In this document: piece by piece, positions 1-6,928 of the stretch
How the letters are laid out: each line of letters starts with the position of its first letter
Position numbering within the stretch: position 1 is the first letter of the stretch
NCBI GenBank assembly: GCA_964601765.1
Contig: CAZROR010000085.1
Location: forward strand, 1-7,128
Reading direction: 5' to 3'
Origin: SZUA-181 sp964601765
Lineage (GTDB): Bacteria > Pseudomonadota > Zetaproteobacteria > Mariprofundales > Mariprofundaceae
Length of the DNA: 7,128 bases
Made by a program: the position numbers and the translations under genes
The notes under the pieces: generated by a model
The model's database searches: none
What the model saw: the letters and a program-made list of their open reading frames with translations, nothing else
What the model was told of the DNA's origin: nothing

Positions 1-78
1 CTCGTATGGCGCAGTTGCCGCGGGAACGCCCCTACGGCATTCTTCATCTGTTTCAATGTTCACCTTCCTGGAGGGGTA
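1..78. other. Left edge upstream of pdhA, no assigned gene
   Basis: No gene can be named here. All three forward frames stay open from the edge, which is not surprising over 78 bases. One of them (from base 2) ends with a TAA at 77-79 that overlaps the pdhA ATG by one base as TAATG. That resembles the TGATG junction between pdhA and pdhB, so the last 25 codons of an upstream coupled gene are possible. The 25 residues match nothing I recognise and are rich in Ser, Gly and Ala. No sigma-70-type promoter pair is convincing, so the operon promoter probably lies further upstream. Confidence 0.3.
70..76 (+). promoter_or_regulatory. Shine-Dalgarno site of pdhA
   Basis: The run GGAGGGG lies just before the ATG at 79; its GGAGG core (70-74) is 4 bases from the start codon. 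It supports 79 as the start, over any upstream in-frame codon or the later internal ATGs. Confidence 0.75.
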
Positions 79-1137
79 ATGTCCGTAAAGCCACGGGCGG
101 TTAAGCAGGCTGAGGGTCTGACACACGAGGGCCGCACCTATAGCTTGGATGCGCTGAACCGCATGCATGATCAGATGCTTTTTATCCGCCGCTTTGAGGA
201 AAAGGCTGGTCAGCTCTATGGATTGAAGAAGATCGGCGGCTTCTGCCATCTGTGCAATGGCCAGGAGGCCGTACCAGTGGGTGCCAGCGAGGCCATGCAG
301 GCGGATGACTACATGCTGACCGGTTATCGCGACCATGGCCACATCCTTGCCCGCGGGGCAGACCCCACCGCTGTCATGGCCGAGTTGTTGGGACGTGCTG
401 GCGGCATCGTGAAGGGCAAGGGCGGATCGATGCACATGTTTGACATTGCCCGTAACTTCGCTGGCGGTAATGGCATTGTGGCCGAACAGGTGCCGGTGGG
501 CCTGGGCTTTGGCTTTGCGAGCTGGTATCGGGAAGATGGCCGCGTCACGCTATGTTTCATGGGAGACGGCGCCATCAATCAGGGTGCCGTTTATGAATCA
601 TTCAACATGGCAGCCCTGTGGCGGCTGCCCATCGTCTTCGTTGTCGAGAACAATCAGTATGCGATGGGTACGGCACTAGATCGGGCTTCGGCTGAAACGC
701 ACCTGTTCAAGCGCGGCATCTCGTTCAAGATTCCCGGCATGCAGATCGATGGCATGGATGTGCTCGAGGTTGAGCGCCAGATGGGCAAGGCCATCGAGCA
801 TGCAAGACATGGCAATGGCCCGTTTCTGGTTGAGGCTGTGACCTACCGCTACCGGGGGCACTCGATGTCCGATCCGGCCACCTATCGCACCCGTGAGGAG
901 GTTGAGGAATGGCGTACGGGCAGGGATCCAATTGCCAGGCTCCAGGCCATGATGATCGATGCCGGCCTTGCCTCCGCAGACGGGCTGAAGGACAGGGACC
1001 GGGAAATCAAGAAACGCGTGGCGGAAATTGCCAAGGCTGCTGAAGCCATGCCGCTCCCGGATGCGGCGGAGTTGTATCTGGATGTCTACCGTGACCCGAT
1101 TCAGGGTGCCTACCCCTATCCTGGAGGGGAGGACTGA
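79..1137 (+). CDS. pdhA: Pyruvate dehydrogenase E1 component, alpha subunit
   Basis: This is the alpha subunit of the heterotetrameric, thiamine-diphosphate-dependent E1. With E1-beta it decarboxylates pyruvate and reductively acetylates the lipoyl group of E2 in the cytoplasm. The 352-residue length is normal. Visible motifs are: an RRFEEKAGQLYG segment near residues 38-48; GFCHLCNGQEA (54-64), also seen in mitochondrial E1-alpha; YRDHGHILARG (residues 83-93); GKGGSMHMF (114-122); the ThDP/Mg binding stretch starting GDGAINQG (162-169) and ending in ENNQYAMGT; and the phosphorylation-loop region YRYRGHSMSDP (256-266). The loop serines 262 and 264 correspond to the region phosphorylated in mitochondria; nothing here suggests such control. 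It is the first gene of pdhABC and its TGA overlaps the pdhB ATG. A branched-chain or acetoin dehydrogenase alpha subunit is the alternative, but the loop and beta-subunit motifs are PDH-like. Confidence 0.95.
   Translation: MSVKPRAVKQAEGLTHEGRTYSLDALNRMHDQMLFIRRFEEKAGQLYGLKKIGGFCHLCNGQEAVPVGASEAMQADDYMLTGYRDHGHILARGADPTAVMAELLGRAGGIVKGKGGSMHMFDIARNFAGGNGIVAEQVPVGLGFGFASWYREDGRVTLCFMGDGAINQGAVYESFNMAALWRLPIVFVVENNQYAMGTALDRASAETHLFKRGISFKIPGMQIDGMDVLEVERQMGKAIEHARHGNGPFLVEAVTYRYRGHSMSDPATYRTREEVEEWRTGRDPIARLQAMMIDAGLASADGLKDRDREIKKRVAEIAKAAEAMPLPDAAELYLDVYRDPIQGAYPYPGGED
1123..1132 (+). promoter_or_regulatory. Shine-Dalgarno site of pdhB inside pdhA
   Basis: GGAGGGGAGG contains two overlapping GGAGG cores; the second ends 4 bases before the ATG at 1137. 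It lies in the last codons of pdhA. Together with the TGATG stop-start overlap it points to translational coupling, which would help keep the two E1 subunits in a 1:1 ratio (inference). Confidence 0.7.
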
Positions 1138-2117
1138 TGCCGGAAATCACCTTCAGAGAGGCCCTGAACCAGGCCATGTGTGAGGAAATGGAGCGCGATG
1201 CCGGCGTGTTCCTGATGGGCGAGGAAGTGGCGGAATATAACGGTGCCTACAAGGTATCCCAGGGTATGTTGGATAAGTTCGGTCCCAAGCGTGTGATTGA
1301 TACGCCGATCACCGAGCTGGGCTTTGCTGGCCTTGGAGTGGGCGCGGCCATGGCGGGCCTAAGACCGATCATCGAGTTTATGACATGGAACTTTGCTATT
1401 CTCGCCATGGACCAGATTGTTAACGCGGCAGCCAAGATGCTCTACATGTCCGGCGGCCAGTACAATGTACCGATGGTGTTCCGCGGTGCCGGCGGGGCCG
1501 CGGCACGGGTGGGTGCACAGCACTCCCAGAGTCTTGAGAACTGGATGGCCAATGTGCCGGGGCTGAAGGTTGTTATGCCTTCTACCCCACATGATGCCAA
1601 GGGCCTGCTCAAGGCATCGGTTCGGGATAATGATCCCGTGATTTTTATCGAGAATGAAATCTGCTACGGCGATATCGGCGAGGTGCCGCAGGGCGACTAC
1701 ACCATCCCTCTTGGCCAGGCGGATACGAAACGCAGAGGCCGGGATGTCACGATTGTGGCCTACTCCCGTATGGTCAGCTTTGCACAGGCTGCGGCGGCGG
1801 AACTTGCCAAGCAAGGCATCGAGGCCGAGGTTGTTGATCCACGCACGATCAAGCCACTGGATGAGTCCACTATTCTTGCCAGCGTGGTGCGGACAAACCG
1901 TGCTGTCATTGTCGAGGAAGGCTGGCGCTTCTCCGGCATAGGCGCGGAGATTTCAGCGCGCATCATGGAGCGTGGCTTCGATGACCTGGATGCACCGGTG
2001 GTCCGGGTATCCAGCAAGGAAGTGCCTATGCCCTATGCGGAAAATCTGGAGCGCATGACGTTGCCCAGCGTGGCCGAAATTGTGGAGGCCGCACGCGTGG
2101 TCTGCAATCGCGCCTGA
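1137..2117 (+). CDS. pdhB: Pyruvate dehydrogenase E1 component, beta subunit
   Basis: This is the beta subunit of PDH E1. It supplies part of the ThDP site and binds the E2 core. At 326 residues it has the bare transketolase pyrimidine-binding domain (about 1-175) followed by the transketolase C-terminal domain (about 195-315). Recognisable segments are FLMGEEVAEYNGAYKVSQG (from about residue 25), DTPITELGFAG with Glu60 at the position of the glutamate that activates the ThDP aminopyrimidine, GLRPIIEFMTWNF, and GAQHSQ with His129 matching the active-site histidine of human E1-beta. The protein starts directly with MPEITFREAL, so it lacks the N-terminal lipoyl domain fused to E1-beta in many Alphaproteobacteria. 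The start is fixed by the strong upstream Shine-Dalgarno and the one-base overlap with pdhA. Confidence 0.95.
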   Translation: MPEITFREALNQAMCEEMERDAGVFLMGEEVAEYNGAYKVSQGMLDKFGPKRVIDTPITELGFAGLGVGAAMAGLRPIIEFMTWNFAILAMDQIVNAAAKMLYMSGGQYNVPMVFRGAGGAAARVGAQHSQSLENWMANVPGLKVVMPSTPHDAKGLLKASVRDNDPVIFIENEICYGDIGEVPQGDYTIPLGQADTKRRGRDVTIVAYSRMVSFAQAAAAELAKQGIEAEVVDPRTIKPLDESTILASVVRTNRAVIVEEGWRFSGIGAEISARIMERGFDDLDAPVVRVSSKEVPMPYAENLERMTLPSVAEIVEAARVVCNRA

Positions 2118-2118
2118 C

Positions 2119-2122
2119 AGGA
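2119..2122 (+). promoter_or_regulatory. Probable Shine-Dalgarno site of pdhC
   Basis: AGGA lies 8 bases before the ATG at 2131, in the 13-base gap after pdhB. It supports 2131 over the earlier in-frame ATG at 2080, which sits inside pdhB and would add 17 residues unlike any lipoyl-domain N-terminus. Confidence 0.5.
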
Positions 2123-2130
2123 ATGACACC

Positions 2131-3405
2131 ATGCCCATAGACGTATTGATGACACAACTGTCACCGACCATGATCGAGGGGAAAATTGTCCGCTGGCTTA
2201 AGCAGGAAGGTGAGCCACTGACCTCTGGTGAAGTGCTGGCCGAGGTTGAGACCGATAAGGCCACGATGGAAGTGGAGGTAGTCGACGAAGGGGTTTTGCA
2301 CAGCATCCTGGCACCTGAAGGCACGACAGTTCCGGTTGGCGCGCCGATTGCCATCATCGCCGAAGAGGGCGAAGAGGTGCCATCAGACTACGTACCCGCA
2401 GCTGCCGCCGCACCTGCAGTCTCTGCATCTGTAGCCGATGCAGCCGCGCAGCCCGCCCCATCACCGGCACCGACAGATAACGCAAGGGATGAAGCGCCAT
2501 CATCAACCGGCCGCATCAAGGCCAGTCCGCTGGCCAGACGCATGGCCAGGAAGCTGGGGCTGAACCTTTCTGCCATTCAGGGCACGGGGCCTGGGGGGCG
2601 CATCACGAAGGCGGATGTGGAAAGGGCAAGCCAGGGCGGTATCCGGCTTGGTGCGGGTGCACCTGCTGCCACACCGACACCGCGCCCCCTGCCGGAGGGA
2701 CCGTTGCCTTACCATGAGGATGAGTTTGAGCGACTGGAAAACAGCATGATGCGCAAGGCCATCGCACGGCGCCTGGTGGAATCCAAGCAGCACACACCGC
2801 ATTTCTACTTGCATATCGACATCGCCATGTCACGGCTGCTGGATTTGCGCACCCAGCTGAATGAGGCGGCCGACGGTGGCTTCAAGCTGTCTGTCAACGA
2901 TCTGATTATCCGGGCCGTAGCCAAGGCGCTGACGGAGGTGCCGGAGGCGAATGCGAGCTGGACGCCAACCCATACGCTACGTCACAGGCACGCGCATATT
3001 TCCGTGGCCGTGGCTGTTGAAGGCGGCCTGATCACGCCGGTCATCCGGTATGCCGAGCAGAAAAGCCTGGTAGAAATATCCAACGAGATGAAGTCGCTGG
3101 CCGAGCGTGCCCGGGCTGGAGCATTGCAGCCGGAGGAATATACGGGTGGTACCTTCTCCATTTCCAACCTTGGCATGTTTGGCATCTCGCAGTTTTCGGC
3201 TGTGATCAACCCGCCTGAAGGCGCCATTCTGGCTGTCGGTGCAACCGAAGAGCGGGCTGTAGTTGAGGATGGCGAGATTCGGGCAAGGTCGATGATGACC
3301 GTGACCATGTCGTGCGACCATCGCGTGATCGATGGTGCGGTAGGAGCCAGCTTCCTGGCTGCATTCAAACGGTACATGGAAGCACCCGCCAGCCTGCTGC
3401 TTTAG
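2131..3405 (+). CDS. pdhC: Dihydrolipoamide acetyltransferase, PDH E2 component
   Basis: This is the E2 core subunit. It transfers the acetyl group from lipoyl-lysine to CoA and scaffolds the complex. From the ATG at 2131 it has 424 residues. The order is: one lipoyl domain (about 1-78) with the lipoylation motif ETDKA and Lys43 as the modified residue; a flexible Ala/Pro-rich linker (about 90-125); a peripheral subunit-binding domain (about 130-165) with ASPLARRMARKLG and GTGPGGRITKADV; a second Pro-rich linker; and the catalytic domain (about 195-424). That domain contains SNLGMFG and the active-site motif DHRVIDGA (His397, Asp401). Placement directly behind pdhA and pdhB fixes it as the PDH rather than the 2-oxoglutarate E2. 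A single lipoyl domain and the MPIDVLM start resemble alphaproteobacterial and mitochondrial E2. No E3 gene follows. Confidence 0.95.
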   Translation: MPIDVLMTQLSPTMIEGKIVRWLKQEGEPLTSGEVLAEVETDKATMEVEVVDEGVLHSILAPEGTTVPVGAPIAIIAEEGEEVPSDYVPAAAAAPAVSASVADAAAQPAPSPAPTDNARDEAPSSTGRIKASPLARRMARKLGLNLSAIQGTGPGGRITKADVERASQGGIRLGAGAPAATPTPRPLPEGPLPYHEDEFERLENSMMRKAIARRLVESKQHTPHFYLHIDIAMSRLLDLRTQLNEAADGGFKLSVNDLIIRAVAKALTEVPEANASWTPTHTLRHRHAHISVAVAVEGGLITPVIRYAEQKSLVEISNEMKSLAERARAGALQPEEYTGGTFSISNLGMFGISQFSAVINPPEGAILAVGATEERAVVEDGEIRARSMMTVTMSCDHRVIDGAVGASFLAAFKRYMEAPASLLL

Positions 3406-3476
3406 TCCTTCCGCCGACTACCTTAAACTACGTGGTTCCCCCGTCCGGTGCCCAGACACAGCCTTTGCAGGGGCCG
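3406..3476. other. 71-base gap between pdhC and the feoB-like gene
   Basis: I see no stable hairpin followed by a T run, no good -35/-10 pair and no Fur-box-like AT-rich palindrome. The simplest reading is that transcription of the pdh operon can continue into the next gene. The frame of the downstream gene is open back to 3312, inside pdhC, but this upstream part (including a GTG at 3432 without a ribosome binding site) does not look coding. Confidence 0.4.
3469..3473 (+). promoter_or_regulatory. Weak Shine-Dalgarno site of the feoB-like gene
   Basis: AGGGG lies only 3 bases from the ATG at 3477, an incomplete and tightly spaced match. It is still the best upstream signal and favours the ATG at 3477 over upstream in-frame codons. 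Confidence 0.4.
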
Positions 3477-5486
3477 ATGGCGCGTGGAAGCAGGCGCTTT
3501 CGTATTGCACTGGTGGGACAGCCGAACAGCGGCAAAACAACCATCTTCCGCACGGTATCAAGCACCAGTATCCAGACGGGCGAGCTTGCCGGCACACACA
3601 AGCCCTACGGGCAGTGCCTCGTGCAGATCGGCATGGATGAGGCAGCCCTGGTGGATCTGCCCGGTATCGATTCGCTCAGGCACCTGGAAGGAGAAGACCT
3701 CGAGGCCTTAAAATATCTGCTGTGGGGTGATGCCCGCTCCCTGGTTTCCCGCCACGAGCGGCCTGAGCCCCCCGCTCCTTTCCCCAGCCCGGATGTGTTG
3801 ATCCAGGTTGTCGACGCAAGCGCCCTGGAGCGCAGTCTCAAGCTGACACTGGAGCTGACCGAGCTTGGTCTGCCCGTGGTCGTTGCGCTCAACATGATGG
3901 ACGAGGCCCGGCGCAAGGGCATCCACATTGATGCGGAGAAGCTCTCGGCCGCCCTGGGTGTGCCCGTTATTCCCACCATGGCCGTGAAAGGCCATGGCAT
4001 CACAGCACTGTTTGATGCTGCTGTGCAAGCGGTGCGGCAACAGGCCTGCCCGCTGCCACAGCCCGCCAGTGCGCACGTGTCCGACTGGGCACAGCACCTG
4101 CAGGAACGCCTGGACATGCCGCGTATCCAAGAAGCGTTTCAGGTGCCGCGGGCCTTCCTGCTATCCCAATTGCTGGAAGGCGATGGCTACTTTGTACAGG
4201 AGCTACGCAGCCACTTTCCGGCGGGAGCTGCGTCGCTGCAGGCCGTGCAGGCAGAGGCGGAGAAGCAGTTGCCACGGCCCCTTGCCGAGGAGGCCGCCGC
4301 CGATCGCCATCACCGCGCTGCACGGCTGTTCGAGCAGGTAGCCAGACTTGCTCACCGATCAGCAGGCGCCACCTGGGAGGATCGGTTGGATGCCATTTTT
4401 TTGCACAAGCGCTGGGGTATCGTTGGTTCGCTGGCCGTGTTTGCCGCGGTGCTGTTTGTCGTGTTTGAGGTTAGTGCCACACTGGATGCCGCAACGTCTG
4501 CCCGGCTGGCAGCATGGGTATCCGCATGGCATTCCGAAACAACCACCGGCGTGGTCGGGCGTGCGGTAGCGGATGGCCTGGTCGGGCTGATCGGTATTGT
4601 CGTGCCTTACATGCTGCCGCTGGTGCTGATGCTCGTGGCGCTGGAGGAGTCCGGCGTCATGCAGCGCATCGCCTTTGTTGTAGACCGGCTGTTTCATCGC
4701 ATCGGCTTGCACGGCAAGGCTGCCGTGCCTTTTCTGCTCGGGCTGGGCTGCAATGTGCCGGCCATTGCGGCAACGCGCGGCATAGCCTCGGGGCGGGATC
4801 GGGTTGTTGCCTCGCTGCTGATTACCTTCGTACCGTGTTCGGCACGCTCCGCGATCATCCTGGCCCTCGGCGGGAAGTATCTCGGCGGGATCGGCGTCTT
4901 TGGCATCTTTCTGCTGGACCTGTTCATCATCGCCTTGCTCGGCCGGCTGCTTTCGCACCGCTACCCCGAGACAAGCCCCGGCCTGATTCAGGAGATTCCG
5001 CCCTATGCCATCCCGGCCTGGGACAGGCTCATGCGGGCAACATGGCAGCGGACGCGCGATATCCTGACCATTGTGACGCCCCTGCTCGTGGGGGGCAGCG
5101 TCATCCTTGCCCTGCTACATCATGCTGGTGCGGATATCTGGATCAATACGCTGCTGTCTCCTGTCACGGTCTGGCTCCTGGGCCTGCCGGCCGCGCTTGG
5201 CGTTCCGATTCTGTTTGGCGTGCTGCGCAAGGAGCTGTCGCTGCTCATGGTGTTTCAGGCACTTGGCACGTTTGACGTGCACCAGGTGCTGGATGGCGTG
5301 CAGATAGCCACCTTCCTGATTTTCCTGACTTTTTACATTCCGTGTGTTTCCACCTTTGCCATCATGCTGAAGGTAATCGGGCGTCGGGAGGCGCTGTTTT
5401 CCATCGCCCTGTCTGTGGGTGTGGCGCTCATTGTAGCGGGCCTCGTGCGCGTTTTCCTGGAGGCCGCCCGGGTGTTTATCGCTTGA
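3477..5486 (+). CDS. feoB: FeoB-family ferrous iron transporter, GTPase plus membrane domain
   Basis: This is a cytoplasmic-membrane Fe2+ uptake protein of 669 residues, shorter than E. coli FeoB (about 773). The N-terminal G domain shows G1 GQPNSGKTT (14-22), keeping the Asn17 that coordinates K+ in studied FeoB proteins; G3 DLPG (60-63); G4 NMMD (139-142); and a G5-like AVKGHG (169-174). The G2/switch I stretch is divergent: at the place of the usual NW.GVT motif it has ELAGTH (36-41). A helical, charged linker (about 185-300) leads to the membrane domain, with a first hydrophobic segment at about 313-332. Both FeoB gate motifs are present, GLGCNVPA (422-429) and YIPC (620-623), along with PCSAR (453-457) and FGVLRKEL (580-587). 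No FeoA or FeoC gene is adjacent. The start at 3477 places G1 close to the N-terminus, as in other FeoBs. The transporter call is strong; Fe2+ specificity is inferred from the family. Confidence 0.88.
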   Translation: MARGSRRFRIALVGQPNSGKTTIFRTVSSTSIQTGELAGTHKPYGQCLVQIGMDEAALVDLPGIDSLRHLEGEDLEALKYLLWGDARSLVSRHERPEPPAPFPSPDVLIQVVDASALERSLKLTLELTELGLPVVVALNMMDEARRKGIHIDAEKLSAALGVPVIPTMAVKGHGITALFDAAVQAVRQQACPLPQPASAHVSDWAQHLQERLDMPRIQEAFQVPRAFLLSQLLEGDGYFVQELRSHFPAGAASLQAVQAEAEKQLPRPLAEEAAADRHHRAARLFEQVARLAHRSAGATWEDRLDAIFLHKRWGIVGSLAVFAAVLFVVFEVSATLDAATSARLAAWVSAWHSETTTGVVGRAVADGLVGLIGIVVPYMLPLVLMLVALEESGVMQRIAFVVDRLFHRIGLHGKAAVPFLLGLGCNVPAIAATRGIASGRDRVVASLLITFVPCSARSAIILALGGKYLGGIGVFGIFLLDLFIIALLGRLLSHRYPETSPGLIQEIPPYAIPAWDRLMRATWQRTRDILTIVTPLLVGGSVILALLHHAGADIWINTLLSPVTVWLLGLPAALGVPILFGVLRKELSLLMVFQALGTFDVHQVLDGVQIATFLIFLTFYIPCVSTFAIMLKVIGRREALFSIALSVGVALIVAGLVRVFLEAARVFIA

Positions 5487-5499
5487 CAATAACGGCTGG

Positions 5500-6855
5500 C
5501 TACTGTCCCGTGAACTGCCATCCCTTGAGTGCTGCCAGCGCTCGCTCGGAAACAAGCCGCCGGCGTTCCGCTTTGCCGAGTCTGCGCTTGCCATCTGCTT
5601 TCGGCCCCGGTGGCAGCAGGCCGAAATTGATATTCATCGGCTGAAAATCCTCGATACACGTACCCGAAATATGTGCCAGCAATGCGCCGTGTGCGGTGGT
5701 CTCAGGCGGTGGTGATGGTTCCCTGCCCCGTGTGATGTCGGCTAGGAAACGGCCGGCCATGAGTCCCATAGCGGTGGATTCCACATAGCCTTCCACGCCA
5801 GTGATCTGACCGGCGAACAGGATACGCGGGTCTTTCTTCAGTCGCAGCGTGCTGTCGAGCAGGGCGGGTGACTTGATGAAGGTGTTGCGGTGCAGCGAGC
5901 CCAGCCGGAAAAACTCAGCATTTTCCAGGCCGGGAATCATGCGGAACACGCGTTTCTGCTCACCATAGGTCATTTTGGTTTGAAAGCCGACCATATTCAA
6001 AAGTGACTTGGCGCGGTTGTCCTGCCTGAGCTGCACGACGGCGTAAAAACGCTCTCCGGTCTCCGGATGCTCGAGCCCGACAGGCTTCATTGGCCCGAAC
6101 CGCGGCGTGTCCCGGCCCCGCTCGGCCATCACCTCGATCGGCATGCAGCCTTCGAAAAACGGGATGTCCTCGAAATCCTTGAAGGCGACCTTCTCTGCGG
6201 CCAGCAACGCATCGATGAAGGTATTGTACTGCGCTTCGTTCATCGGGCAGTTCAGGTAATCGCCCGCCTCTCCCTCCGCGACATTGCGGTCATATCGGGA
6301 TTTCCAGTAGGCGATATCCATGTTGACCGTTTCGGCATCGATGACGGGTGCGATGGCGTCGAAAAAGCTCAGGTGTGCCTCACCCGTGAGCTGTTGAATG
6401 GCCGCAAACAGTGCATCGGATGTAAGGGGGCCGGTGGCAATAAGCACCAGCCCCTCGCCGGGAATGTCGCAGACCTCGCCATGCACACACTCGATCAGTG
6501 GCTCTGCGCGGATGGCCGCTGTGACGGTCTGTGAAAACAGCTCGCGGTCCACTGCCAGCGCGCCGCCTGCAGGCAGCCGGGATGCGTCCGCCGCGCGCAT
6601 GATAAGCGAGCCCAGCATGCGCATCTCCGCGTGCAGCAGGCCGACCGCATTTTCCAGCGCATCGGCACGGAATGAGTTTGAGCAGACAAGCTCGGCCAGC
6701 TTGCCCGTTTTATGCGCCGGGGTCATTTTCTCCGGCCGCATTTCATGCAGGCGCACGGGAATGCCGCACCTTGCGAGCTGCCAGGCTGCCTCACTTCCCG
6801 CCAAGCCGCCGCCGATGATAGTTACGGTTTTATTGTTGGAAGATGCACCCGCCAT
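5500..6855 (-). CDS. trmFO: Methylenetetrahydrofolate-tRNA (uracil-5-)-methyltransferase TrmFO
   Basis: This is a cytoplasmic flavoenzyme that makes 5-methyluridine at position 54 of tRNA, using methylene-tetrahydrofolate as carbon donor and reduced FAD as reductant (formerly Gid). The 451 residues are typical of the family. An N-terminal dinucleotide-binding motif GGGLAG (15-20) begins the FAD domain. The family signature AELVCSNSFRADALENAVG follows, with Cys58 matching the N-terminal cysteine studied in B. subtilis TrmFO. EGCMPIEVMAERG carries Cys237, the second family cysteine. GQITGVEGYVES and MNINFGLLPP near the C-terminus are also diagnostic and separate it from MnmG. The ATG at 6855 is the only sensible start, because an in-frame TAG lies three codons upstream (6865-6867). 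No Shine-Dalgarno is visible. The gene is convergent with the feoB-like gene, with 13 bases between the stop codons. Confidence 0.96.
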   Translation of the reverse strand: MAGASSNNKTVTIIGGGLAGSEAAWQLARCGIPVRLHEMRPEKMTPAHKTGKLAELVCSNSFRADALENAVGLLHAEMRMLGSLIMRAADASRLPAGGALAVDRELFSQTVTAAIRAEPLIECVHGEVCDIPGEGLVLIATGPLTSDALFAAIQQLTGEAHLSFFDAIAPVIDAETVNMDIAYWKSRYDRNVAEGEAGDYLNCPMNEAQYNTFIDALLAAEKVAFKDFEDIPFFEGCMPIEVMAERGRDTPRFGPMKPVGLEHPETGERFYAVVQLRQDNRAKSLLNMVGFQTKMTYGEQKRVFRMIPGLENAEFFRLGSLHRNTFIKSPALLDSTLRLKKDPRILFAGQITGVEGYVESTAMGLMAGRFLADITRGREPSPPPETTAHGALLAHISGTCIEDFQPMNINFGLLPPGPKADGKRRLGKAERRRLVSERALAALKGWQFTGQ

Positions 6856-6898
6856 GTCGGGAGGCTATCGGCTACACGTGTGTCAAGCGACACCCAGA

Positions 6899-6928
6899 TT
6901 TATGCACGCATGGCTATGATGTGGTCAC
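6899..6928 (-). promoter_or_regulatory. Possible sigma-70-type promoter of trmFO
   Basis: Read on the minus strand, GTGACC (6923-6928; 4 of 6 to TTGACA) is followed after 18 bases by CATAAA (6899-6904; 4 of 6 to TATAAT). Transcription would start roughly 35-40 bases before the trmFO ATG. The -35 element would lie inside the 3' end of the upstream small gene. The match is modest. A perfect TTGACA also occurs at 6881-6886 on this strand, but it has no -10 element at a normal distance. Confidence 0.22.

Noticed and set aside
250..258. A Cys-x-x-Cys (CHLC) in E1-alpha, considered as an unusual metal or redox site.
   Set aside because: Human mitochondrial E1-alpha has the same CHLC before GQEA, so this is family variation and not a new feature.
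2080..2130. An earlier in-frame ATG for pdhC inside pdhB.
   Set aside because: It would add 17 residues before a canonical lipoyl-domain start, and the AGGA site favours the ATG at 2131.
3312..3476. An N-terminal extension of the FeoB-like protein by 55 residues, beginning inside pdhC.
   Set aside because: The extension overlaps the essential C-terminal coding part of E2, lacks a ribosome binding site and is unlike any FeoB N-terminus. The ATG at 3477 puts the G1 motif at residue 14, as expected for the family.
4359..5275. Long open frames on the other frames and strand across the feoB-like gene (253 residues at 4514-5275 plus; 199 residues at 4359-4958 minus).
   Set aside because: High GC content makes stop codons rare in alternative frames. 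Their translations are rich in Arg, His, Gly and Ala with no recognisable domain, while the FeoB frame carries all family motifs.
5599..5626. A perfect 8-base inverted repeat, TTTCGGCC and GGCCGAAA, with a 12-base loop, near the convergent gene ends; considered as a terminator.
   Set aside because: There is no T run on either strand, and it lies in the conserved FGLLPPGPK coding segment of TrmFO. A repeat of this size is expected by chance in a window of this length and GC content.
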